Of a stretch of 64,000 nucleotides of DNA, positions 9,198 to 15,986 are shown piece after piece. A model generated the notes under the pieces. That model had not been told where the DNA came from and searched no databases. It was given only the letters and a program-made list of their open reading frames with translations. The stretch spans positions 308,976 through 372,975 of the forward strand of contig NZ_WUAX01000016.1 of the NCBI RefSeq assembly GCF_009806985.1, given 5' to 3'. Origin of the DNA: Halorubrum sp. JWXQ-INN 858 (GTDB taxonomy: Archaea > Halobacteriota > Halobacteria > Halobacteriales > Haloferacaceae). A program made the translations under genes and the position numbers. Position 1 is the stretch's first letter. Every line of letters starts with the position of its first letter.

Positions 9198-9428
9198 ATG
9201 AGCAGCGACGACGTCCGAAGCCGGGCGAACGAGGTCAGTGACGACGGGGACGACGACGGGCGCGAGTGGCGGTTCAGCGTCGACGACGTCGGCCCCGACG
9301 GCGTGACCGAGGACACGTCGACGCCGGAGTCGGAGCCCATCGAGCCGGGGGCGATCGACGCCGAACACGCCGCCTTCGTCGTGCTCGGCGTCGCGCTCAC
9401 GATCGGCGTGCTCGTCTTCGGCTTCTGA
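9198..9428 (+). CDS. Small acidic protein with C-terminal membrane anchor
   Basis: This 76-residue protein has an acidic, soluble first 50 residues (DDVRSRANEVSDDGDDDGRE) and a single hydrophobic helix at the very C-terminus (AAFVVLGVALTIGVLVFGF), so it should be tail-anchored with its acidic part in the cytoplasm. I recognise the pattern as a haloarchaeal domain of unknown function but no role is known to me. The TATA-like ATTTATCA lies 26 bases before the ATG, supporting the start. It precedes the NfeD-like gene in the same direction. Confidence 0.75.
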   Translation: MSSDDVRSRANEVSDDGDDDGREWRFSVDDVGPDGVTEDTSTPESEPIEPGAIDAEHAAFVVLGVALTIGVLVFGF

Positions 9429-9484
9429 TCGGCCCGCGCCGATCCGTACCACACCTTATTCCCGTCGCGGCCATACGGGTCGAT

Positions 9485-10225
9485 ATGGACGTGCTCCTGC
9501 AGGCGGACCTGTTCGGGCCCGAGACCCTCCCCTTACTGCTGTTGACGGCGGGACTCCTGTTGTCGATGGCGGAGGCGCTCGCGCCGGGCGCGAACTTCAT
9601 CGTCGTCGGGATCGCGCTGATCGGGGCGGGGCTCGCGGGGCTCGTGTTGGCGACGCTCGGGGTCGCCGGAACGCTGCTCGTCGTGCTGTCGGCGATGTTC
9701 ACCCTCCTCTTCGGGATCGCCGCCTTCTACGGCTACCACGAGTTCGACCTGTACGGCGGGAAGGGACAGCAGCAGACGAGCGACCGCGACGCGCTGAAGG
9801 GAAAACTCGGCACAGTCACCGAGACCGTCACCCCCGCCGGCGGGCAGGTGAAGCTCCAGGGCGGCGGCTTCAACCCGTACTACTCCGCGCGGTCGCTTGA
9901 GGGAACGATCGCCGAGGGCCAGGAGGTGATGGTCGTCGACCCCGGCGGCGGGAACGTCGTCACCGTCGAGGCGACGTCGTACGTCGAGGACGACATCGAC
10001 CGCGAGCTCGCCGCCGACCGCGCTCGAAAGGAGGCCGCCGAGCGAGCCGACGCCGAGGACGCTGACGGAGGCGAGCGGGAAACGGAGGACGCTGACGGGG
10101 ACGAGCGGGAAACGGAGGACGCTGACGGGGACGAGCGGGAAACGGAGGACGCTGACGGGGACGAGCGGGAAACGGAGGACGCGAGCGAGGAGCCCGAATC
10201 GGAGACGGAGCGAGCCGGACGGTAA
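9485..10225 (+). CDS. NfeD-like membrane protein with repeated acidic tail
   Basis: Hydrophobic segments at about residues 15-85 (PLLLLTAGLLLSMAEALAPG, then FIVVGIALIGAGLAGLVL and LLVVLSAMFTLLFG) are followed by a C-terminal OB-like domain (LKGKLGTVTETVTPAGGQVKLQGG). This is the NfeD arrangement, usually linked to SPFH-type membrane-microdomain proteins. No SPFH gene is in view. The last 55 residues are a highly charged tail built from four copies of a ten-residue unit (DADGDERETE). The open frame extends to 9266, but the ATG at 9485 begins the first helix and has a TATA-like ACCTTATTC 28 bases upstream. Confidence 0.8.
   Translation: MDVLLQADLFGPETLPLLLLTAGLLLSMAEALAPGANFIVVGIALIGAGLAGLVLATLGVAGTLLVVLSAMFTLLFGIAAFYGYHEFDLYGGKGQQQTSDRDALKGKLGTVTETVTPAGGQVKLQGGGFNPYYSARSLEGTIAEGQEVMVVDPGGGNVVTVEATSYVEDDIDRELAADRARKEAAERADAEDADGGERETEDADGDERETEDADGDERETEDADGDERETEDASEEPESETERAGR
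10061..10180. repeat. 30-bp in-frame tandem repeat, four copies, in the NfeD-like gene
   Basis: Four 30-bp units, three of them identical at DNA level, encode a ten-residue acidic repeat. Near-perfect identity at third codon positions implies recent expansion. Confidence 0.93.
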
Positions 10226-10330
10226 CGACAGGCACCGACGGCGAGGGCCCCATCGACGGCGAGGGCACCCACCGACGGCGAATACGTATCTTATAAATTT
10301 TTACTATGTCTGTATATAGTACGTTCCCAA

Positions 10331-10338
10331 CATATAAG
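10331..10338 (+). promoter_or_regulatory. TATA-like element of the GH13 gene
   Basis: CATATAAG lies about 35 bases before the ATG at 10369. A second AT-rich stretch (CTTATAAATTTTTAC, 10290-10304) precedes it. The TATA element falls inside the longer upstream reading frame that starts at 10306, which argues against that earlier start. The gap from 10226 also contains three loose copies of CGACGGCGAGGGC. Confidence 0.6.
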
Positions 10339-10368
10339 GTCGACGTGACGGAGTGTATCGGTACGCGT

Positions 10369-12345
10369 ATGAAACACCCTGGACCGCCGCGATTCGCCGC
10401 CGTCGGCGACGCCGTACAGTTGGCACCGCGGGACCCGGACCCGGACGCCGCCTACCGGTGGACGGTCGCCGAGTCGCCGCGGGGGAGCGAGGCCGCCGTG
10501 GGCGACGACGCCGTCGAGGAGTTCCGCCCGGACGTCCCTGGGCGATACACCGTCACGTTGGAGACGCCGGCCGAGGAGTACGACCTGACGATCCGCGTCT
10601 TCCCGAGCGACCGGCGGCCGACCGGCGAGGGCTCCGGACCGATCGGCGGAAGCGGATACAGCGGGTACAGCGGTCGGAGCGGCTCGGCGCGATCGCCGCG
10701 GAGCGGCGGCGAGAGCGGGCGCGTTTCGGGGTCCGGCTCGGGAGCGAGCGCGGCCGGCGGACGGGCCGGAGAGGGAGGGGGACGCCCCCGGATCCGGCTC
10801 GACGTCGATATCGAGGGCGGGGAGGCGGTCGTCCGCGCCACGCCGACCCCGCATCCGGACTCCCCGCGTGACCCCGACGACCTCGACGTCGAGTTCCTCC
10901 TCGACGACCGCGACGACGTCTCCCGAGCGGCCGTGGACGTCGAGGGCCACGCGCTTCGGGTCCCGATCGACGCCATCGACGACCGGGTCCGCGTCCACGC
11001 GGTCGCGTGCGGCGAGAGCTACAGCGTCGCCGACGCGGTCGGCGTCGAGCGGATCGGGGGGACCGACGACGACCTCGCCGTCCGCCGACTGAACGACCCG
11101 CCGGCGTGGGCGTCCGACGCCACGCTGTACGAGGTCTACGTCCGCGGCTACGCGGCCGACGACGAGGACGCCGAGACCACGTTCGAGGCGTTGGAGCACC
11201 GGCTCGACTACCTCGACGACCTCGGCGTCGACTGCCTGTGGCTCACACCCGTGCTACAGCACGACGGCGAGCCCCACGGCTACAACATCACGGACTTCTT
11301 CTCGATCGCCGACGACCTCGGCGACCGCGACGACTACGAATCGTTCGTCGACGCCGCCCACGATCGCGGGATGACCGTCCTGTTCGACCTCGTGTTGAAC
11401 CACTCCGCACGCGAGCACCCGCACTTCCGGTCGGCGTACCGAAACCCCCAGTCGCCGTACTACGACTGGTACGAGTGGCAGGAGTCCGGCGAGCCGGGGA
11501 CGTACTTCGACTGGGAGCTGATCGCCAACTTCGATTTCGCGAACCTGGAGGTCCGCAGACACCTGCTCGACGCGGTCGACGAGTGGGCCGAGATCGCCGA
11601 CGGCTTCCGCTGTGACATGGCGTGGGCGGTTCCCGAGTCGTTCTGGCGGGAGCTCCGCGAGCGGGTCAAGCGGACGGATCCCGACTTCCTCCTGCTCGAC
11701 GAGACGATCCCGTACATCGCCGACTTCCACGAGGGGATGTTCGACGTCCACTTCGACACGACGCTGTATTTCACCCTCCGGCAGGTCGGCACGGGCCAGC
11801 AGCCGGCCGACGCCGTCCTCGACGCCGTCGAGGGGCGGGCCCGGTCCGGGTTCCCGGACCACGCCGCGTTCATGCTCTACCTCGAGAACCACGACGAGAC
11901 GCGGTACGTCGTCGACTGCGGCGACGACGCGACGAAGGCCGCCGCGGGCGCGCTGTTCACGCTCCCGGGGATCCCGATGCTGTACGGCGGTCAGGAACTC
12001 GGTCAGCGGGGCACCCGCGACCCGCTCGCGTGGGACCACGCCCGCGAGGGGATCCGCGACCACTACGACGACCTGATCGCGCTGCGTGACGCCCACCCGG
12101 CGCTCGGTCCAGCGGGCGACATCGAGCGCGTCCCGTACGAGACCGACGCGCCCGAGGAAGTCGTCGCCTTCGCCCGCGAGGGGGCGGACGGACGCTATCT
12201 CGTCCTGCTCAACTTCGGCGCGGAGCCCGCCGTCGTCGGGGTCGACGAGGCGGTCGACGCGACCGACCTCGTCTCCGGCGAGTCGCGGGCGGCCGAGAAC
12301 GGGCTGACGGTCCGGGACGTCGCGGTGTTCGAGGCGGCCGGCTGA
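10369..12345 (+). CDS. GH13 alpha-amylase-family glucan hydrolase with N-terminal beta domains
   Basis: The (beta/alpha)8 domain starts near residue 250 (ATLYEVYVRGYA). Catalytic residues are visible: nucleophile Asp416 in GFRCDMAW, acid/base Glu445 in LLDETIP and transition-state Asp509 in LENHDETRY. DLVLNHSA is conserved region I. Ahead of it are two small beta-rich domains (residues ~1-80 and ~145-240) joined by a Gly/Ser-rich linker (~85-145). The first resembles a PKD/Ig fold (YRWTVAESPRG, GRYTVTLETP) and the second is probably carbohydrate-binding or pullulanase-like. There is no signal peptide, so it should act in the cytoplasm on maltodextrins or stored glucan. Alpha-amylase, neopullulanase and cyclomaltodextrinase activities cannot be told apart here. 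Confidence 0.87.
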   Translation: MKHPGPPRFAAVGDAVQLAPRDPDPDAAYRWTVAESPRGSEAAVGDDAVEEFRPDVPGRYTVTLETPAEEYDLTIRVFPSDRRPTGEGSGPIGGSGYSGYSGRSGSARSPRSGGESGRVSGSGSGASAAGGRAGEGGGRPRIRLDVDIEGGEAVVRATPTPHPDSPRDPDDLDVEFLLDDRDDVSRAAVDVEGHALRVPIDAIDDRVRVHAVACGESYSVADAVGVERIGGTDDDLAVRRLNDPPAWASDATLYEVYVRGYAADDEDAETTFEALEHRLDYLDDLGVDCLWLTPVLQHDGEPHGYNITDFFSIADDLGDRDDYESFVDAAHDRGMTVLFDLVLNHSAREHPHFRSAYRNPQSPYYDWYEWQESGEPGTYFDWELIANFDFANLEVRRHLLDAVDEWAEIADGFRCDMAWAVPESFWRELRERVKRTDPDFLLLDETIPYIADFHEGMFDVHFDTTLYFTLRQVGTGQQPADAVLDAVEGRARSGFPDHAAFMLYLENHDETRYVVDCGDDATKAAAGALFTLPGIPMLYGGQELGQRGTRDPLAWDHAREGIRDHYDDLIALRDAHPALGPAGDIERVPYETDAPEEVVAFAREGADGRYLVLLNFGAEPAVVGVDEAVDATDLVSGESRAAENGLTVRDVAVFEAAG

Positions 12346-12496
12346 ACCGTCGGCGGCGACGATCACGACGCGGATCGAGCCCGAGCCCGACCCGACACCC
12401 GGCCCGGACCCAACACCCGACCCGGTTCGCCGCTCTGACCCGGTTCGCCGCTCCGGCCCTCCATCCGAACGGCCGACTCCGACGTCGAAACGGGAG
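12346..12496. other. Convergent intergenic gap with loose repeats
   Basis: Between the ends of the GH13 and antiporter genes, the phrase GACCCGGTTCGCCGCTC occurs twice and short CCCGACACCC-like units recur. No open frame, RNA or promoter is apparent. Confidence 0.5.
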
Positions 12497-14353
12497 TCAG
12501 TCGTGTGGATGGACCCGCCTGATCGCCGTTTCGACGTCGTCCTCGTCGCCGAGTATCGTGATCCGATCGCCCGCTTCGAGAACCGTGTCGCCGTGGGGCA
12601 CGAACGTCTCGTCGGCGCGGCCGACGACCGCGATCAACACGCCCTGCGGGATCTTCGAGCCGAGCTGTTGGACGGTCTTCCCGGCGAACGTCTCGGAGGT
12701 GATCTCCACCTCCTGTGCGTCGTGGCGGTCCCCGAGCTGATTCATCCAGTGGGCGAGCGTCGGGCGCTCGATCTCGTTGTCAAGCGACCATGCCATCGCG
12801 GAGGAGACGTCGATCGCGCGGACGTCGAGCGCGTCGAACGCGGCCACGTTGTCGGGGTCGTTTACGCGAGCGATGACCGTCTCGACCCCGAACTTGTTCT
12901 TCGCGAGCTGTGAGATCAGGAGGTTCGTGTCATCGACGGCGGTCCCCGCGACGACGAGCTTCGTCCGTTCCGCCCCGTGTTTCTCCAACGTTCTCGTGTC
13001 GGTCCCGTCACCGAGCTCCGCACGGAACCCGTCGGAGCGGAGCTCCTCGACCGTCTCTGAGTCCCGATCGAGAACGACCACGTTCTCGCCCCGCTTCTCC
13101 AGTCGTGTGGCGAGCGTCCGGCCGACCCGGCCCCCGCCGATGATCATCGTTTGCATGGGTTGAACGTCGAAGAACTCCGCGATCTGCCGTGCCAGTCCCG
13201 CCTGAAGGATCACCGTCACGAAGATGACGAGGAACACCGCGCCGACGAGCGTCTGTGCCTCGGCGGTCGCCCCGGTCCGTTGTAAATCGATCGCGAACAG
13301 CGTGGCGATCGACGCCGGGATGATCCCGCGTGGGCCCACGAGACTCAGGAAGTACCGTTCGTTGCGGGTGAACACTGGCTCGCGGGCGGAGAGGAACATC
13401 ACCAACGGCCGGACGACGAGCGTCACGACGATGACGACGCCGATCCCGCCGACCCCCAAGCCGACCAAGGCATCGAAATCGATGAGCGCCGCCAGCGAGA
13501 TGAACACGAACGAGAGCGCGACGAGCGTGAGGTCGCGGCCGAACTTCTCGACCTCCTCGCGGTGCGGTAGGTCCACGTTGCCGAGCGTCACGCCCGCGGC
13601 GGCGGCCGCGGCCACCCCCGTCTCCGGCGCGACCGACTCCGCCAGCCCGTACGAGACGAACGCGCCGCCGAGCGTGACGAGTCGGACCGTGCGCTCCGCG
13701 TTCGACCCGGGCGCGTCCAGCCGAACGAGGACCACGTAGACGACGGTGGCGACGACCATTCCGACGCCGACGCCGGCGACGAGACGGGAGAGAAACCCGG
13801 TCACCACCGCACCGGTTCCGTCGGAGCCCACGACGAGCGTCTCGAACACGACGATCGCGAGGATCGCGGCCGTGACGTCGTTGATGATGCCTTCCGCCTC
13901 CAGCGTCGAGGCGACGTGCTCGCGGACGTCGATCACTTGGAGGATCGGCGTGATCACCGTGGGGCCGGTCGCGATCAGGAGCGCCCCTATCAGGAGCGCG
14001 AGCCCCCAGTCGTCGGTGATGAAGAACCGCACCGCAAGCGCCGTACCGAAGAACATGACGGCGGCTCCGACCGTCACCACTCGAAGGATCGAGTTCGGTG
14101 CCTCGGCCAGCCGTTCGCGTCTGAGGCCGAACCCGCCGTCGAAGACGATGATCGCCACCGACAGCCCCACGACCGTCGCCAGCCCCTGACCGAAGGTGTC
14201 CACGTCGATGTAGCCCAACCCTTCGGGGCCGATCAGGACGCCGACGAGGATCAGAAACAGGACGCTCGGGACGCGGAGCCGCGAGGAGACGATCTGGAGC
14301 GCGATTCCGATACCGAGGATGGCCGCGATGATCGGAAGTGTACCGCTCACCAC
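12497..14353 (-). CDS. NhaP/CPA-type Na+/H+ antiporter fused to RCK (TrkA-N and TrkA-C) domains
   Basis: About 12 hydrophobic helices (residues 1-395) include the discontinuous-helix signatures of cation/proton antiporters (FDGGFGL, ATGPTVITP, EGIINDVTAAI). They are followed by a Rossmann TrkA-N domain (MIIGGGRVGRTLATRLEKRG, GTDTRTLEKHG) and a TrkA-C domain at the end (SKIPQGVLIAVVGR, GDRITILGDE). It should export Na+ or K+ in exchange for H+ across the membrane under nucleotide or ligand control. The longest frame begins with a TTG at 14392, but a TATA-like CGTTTATGCC overlaps that region (14376-14385). I prefer the GTG cluster at 14350-14359, which matches leaderless spacing. Confidence 0.88.
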   Translation of the reverse strand: MVSGTLPIIAAILGIGIALQIVSSRLRVPSVLFLILVGVLIGPEGLGYIDVDTFGQGLATVVGLSVAIIVFDGGFGLRRERLAEAPNSILRVVTVGAAVMFFGTALAVRFFITDDWGLALLIGALLIATGPTVITPILQVIDVREHVASTLEAEGIINDVTAAILAIVVFETLVVGSDGTGAVVTGFLSRLVAGVGVGMVVATVVYVVLVRLDAPGSNAERTVRLVTLGGAFVSYGLAESVAPETGVAAAAAAGVTLGNVDLPHREEVEKFGRDLTLVALSFVFISLAALIDFDALVGLGVGGIGVVIVVTLVVRPLVMFLSAREPVFTRNERYFLSLVGPRGIIPASIATLFAIDLQRTGATAEAQTLVGAVFLVIFVTVILQAGLARQIAEFFDVQPMQTMIIGGGRVGRTLATRLEKRGENVVVLDRDSETVEELRSDGFRAELGDGTDTRTLEKHGAERTKLVVAGTAVDDTNLLISQLAKNKFGVETVIARVNDPDNVAAFDALDVRAIDVSSAMAWSLDNEIERPTLAHWMNQLGDRHDAQEVEITSETFAGKTVQQLGSKIPQGVLIAVVGRADETFVPHGDTVLEAGDRITILGDEDDVETAIRRVHPHD

Positions 14354-14438
14354 GGTCACACTCGGAGGGAGAGAGGCATAAACGATCCTCAAGACCCGTT
14401 AGGGCGGCACGCGACGTTCGCCGGTCGCGCGGGCGAGA

Positions 14439-14447
14439 GTGATAAGG
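14439..14447 (+). promoter_or_regulatory. TATA-like element of the 57-residue protein gene
   Basis: GTGATAAGG is centred 27-28 bases before the ATG at 14471, which supports a leaderless short gene. Confidence 0.5.
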
Positions 14448-14470
14448 CCGTGTCCGTGTGATACGTCTGT

Positions 14471-14644
14471 ATGTCGCTTCTGGGACGGTACCTGGCGTGG
14501 TTCAACGAGCGCGGAACCGCGATGCAGTTCCTCTCCACGGCCGGGGTCTTGGGCGTGTTGTTCGCGCTGGGCGTGTATACCGCCGGGATCGCACCGGGGG
14601 TGCTGCTCGTGGTCGTGCTAATAGACCACTGGTATCGAGGCTGA
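14471..14644 (+). CDS. 57-residue hydrophobic protein, probably two membrane helices
   Basis: This short frame translates as an amphipathic start (MSLLGRYLAWFNERG) followed by two hydrophobic stretches (FLSTAGVLGVLFALGVYTAG and APGVLLVVVLIDHW) and the basic end YRG. Composition, a TATA-like element at leaderless spacing and its place between antiporter and halorhodopsin support a real small membrane protein of unknown role. I do not recognise a family. It could be missed by gene finders because of its size. Confidence 0.6.
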   Translation: MSLLGRYLAWFNERGTAMQFLSTAGVLGVLFALGVYTAGIAPGVLLVVVLIDHWYRG

Positions 14645-14740
14645 TCCGGCGCCGATACCCGAACGGAGCGACGCCGGACGGAGCGACGCCGGACGCCCGC
14701 GACGTCCCGCGACGACGTCCTCGGAACCGGGGAGGCCGCG

Positions 14741-14852
14741 TTCCGTCCGGATCCACTCCGTAGACGCGTTCCGTCCGGATCCACTCCGTAGACGCGTTCC
14801 GTCCGGATCCACTCCGTAGACGCGTTCCGTCCGGATCCACTCCGCGGACGCG
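14741..14852. repeat. 28-bp tandem repeat, four copies, downstream of hop
   Basis: Four 28-bp units, the first three nearly identical, each contain TTCCGTCCGGATCCACTCCG. They lie between the convergent ends of the 57-residue gene and hop. A second pair of about 15 bp (GGAGCGACGCCGGAC twice, from about 14666) precedes them. No promoter or gene is seen in the 14645-14913 gap. Confidence 0.92.
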
Positions 14853-14913
14853 TTGCTCCCGCGGAGCGTCGGCCCGAAAAACGAGTCGGCAGCGGCCGCG
14901 CGTTCGGTCCGGT

Positions 14914-15774
14914 TCAGTCGTCGGCCGGGGCGGCACCGCCGCGGTTGGCCGATCCGAGGCCGGGAGCCATGTTCGCGACCGTGGTTTCGTTGTTGACGAC
15001 CCAGTTCAACAGCAGGAACGCGAAGATGTACTTCGCGACGATGTCGAGCCCGCTGTAGGCCCACGAGGTGGTGGCGACGCCGATCAACGCGAATCCTTCA
15101 GCGCCGAGCGCCCAGAAGATCGGGTAGCCGAGCCACATCACCACGGTGAGGATCTTCAGCGTGTTGAAGATGTCCGCGGTGCCGGCGATCTCGGCGTCCT
15201 TGGGCCACTCGACGAGCAGGATGTACAGCACGACGAGGAAGAACGCACAGCTGATGACGTACCAGAACCACCGGAGCATGTAGGAGGACGTCGTCAGCGC
15301 GGCCGCGAGGCCGGTCACACACATCGCGATGTCGGTGACGATGATCGTGAACAGCTTCGTCGTGTTCGTGCCCGCGAGCAGTCCCAACGCGAGCAGGATC
15401 ATGGGCGTCGACAGCGCCCACGTGAGGTACCGACCCCACATCGTCAGGACCTCCTCGCCGGCCAGCGCGTGCCCCGGCGGCATCTCGAGGAAGCTTATCG
15501 TCAGCCCCGACGCCAGCCCGGTGTAACTCGAGATCGAGACGAGCGGCACCATAAGCGTCGCGACGAATATCAGCTGTGCCCGTGGGTCCTCCACGTTCCG
15601 TCCCATGTAGACGAACAGGAGGATCGAGAGCCCGGCGAGGGCGATGTTCGACCAGAAGGACAGGTTCAACAACGCGTCCTCCTGGATACGTTGGTACACC
15701 TCCGGCTGTGTGACCTCCTGTAACAGTATCGACTGTGCGAGTACCGGTGCGTCCGCAGCGAGCGCTTCTATCAT
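14914..15774 (-). CDS. hop: Halorhodopsin, light-driven inward chloride pump
   Basis: This seven-helix retinal protein of 286 residues sits in the cytoplasmic membrane. The Schiff-base lysine is Lys248 in LDIVAKYIF. The helix-C triad that separates rhodopsin classes reads Thr118, Ser122 and Ala129 (RYLTWALSTPMILLA). In bacteriorhodopsin these positions are Asp85, Thr89 and Asp96. Thr-Ser-Ala is the halorhodopsin signature, so it pumps Cl- rather than H+. RWFWYVISCAFFLVVLY and WLGYPIFWALG are the typical helices E-F. The gene is transcribed away from a Bat-like activator. A TATA-like element and a Bat-site-like motif lie directly upstream of its ATG. Confidence 0.96.
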   Translation of the reverse strand: MIEALAADAPVLAQSILLQEVTQPEVYQRIQEDALLNLSFWSNIALAGLSILLFVYMGRNVEDPRAQLIFVATLMVPLVSISSYTGLASGLTISFLEMPPGHALAGEEVLTMWGRYLTWALSTPMILLALGLLAGTNTTKLFTIIVTDIAMCVTGLAAALTTSSYMLRWFWYVISCAFFLVVLYILLVEWPKDAEIAGTADIFNTLKILTVVMWLGYPIFWALGAEGFALIGVATTSWAYSGLDIVAKYIFAFLLLNWVVNNETTVANMAPGLGSANRGGAAPADD

Positions 15775-15800
15775 GTCTCGGGATCACGTACACCGTGGCG

Positions 15801-15809
15801 AGGCTAAAC
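15801..15809 (-). promoter_or_regulatory. TATA-like element of hop
   Basis: The minus strand reads GTTTAGCCT, centred about 31 bases before the hop ATG at 15774, so the hop mRNA should be leaderless or nearly so. Confidence 0.55.
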
Positions 15810-15815
15810 GACACG

Positions 15816-15830
15816 ACCTAACCAGTAAGG
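15816..15830. promoter_or_regulatory. Candidate Bat-binding activator site upstream of hop
   Basis: ACCTAACCAGTAAGG on the plus strand resembles the activator element of the Halobacterium bop promoter as I remember it (ACC, then ACTAG, then TT, then G). Its centre is about 48 bases upstream of the expected hop start, just beyond the TATA element, the same geometry as at bop. A related AACCAGTA sequence occurs just before the bat start codon (15974-15983). The site assignment is an inference from motif and position. Confidence 0.5.
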
Positions 15831-15836
15831 TGCCCG

Positions 15837-15940
15837 CGGCCGGCGGGTGTCGAGACTGGAGCGGACGGCGGGTCGAAGCTCGAACGGCCGGCGGGTCGAA
15901 GCTCGAACGGCCGGCGGGTCGAGACTAGAGCGACCGGCGG
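15837..15940. repeat. 23-bp tandem repeat between the hop and bat promoters
   Basis: Four units of about 23 bp (the first is 25 bp) and a partial fifth, each with CGGCCGGCGGGTCGA or close variants, fill the space between the two divergent promoters. Units two and three are almost identical. Confidence 0.9.
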
Positions 15941-15952
15941 CGTTGGCCGACC

Positions 15953-15962
15953 GATAGCTTAT
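15953..15962 (+). promoter_or_regulatory. TATA-like element of the bat-like gene
   Basis: ATAGCTTATG-like sequence lies about 28 bases before the ATG at 15987, fitting a leaderless transcript and favouring this ATG over the in-frame GTG at 15963. Confidence 0.45.
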
Positions 15963-15986
15963 GTGACGCAAGACCAACCAGTACGT

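Noticed and set aside
10306-10368. Earlier ATG for the GH13 enzyme
   Set aside because: The 21 extra residues cover the TATA element CATATAAG; they would be untranscribed if that promoter is used.
15963-15986. GTG start eight codons upstream for the Bat-like activator
   Set aside because: It would lie only a few bases from the TATA-like element, and the receiver-like fold begins after the ATG at 15987.
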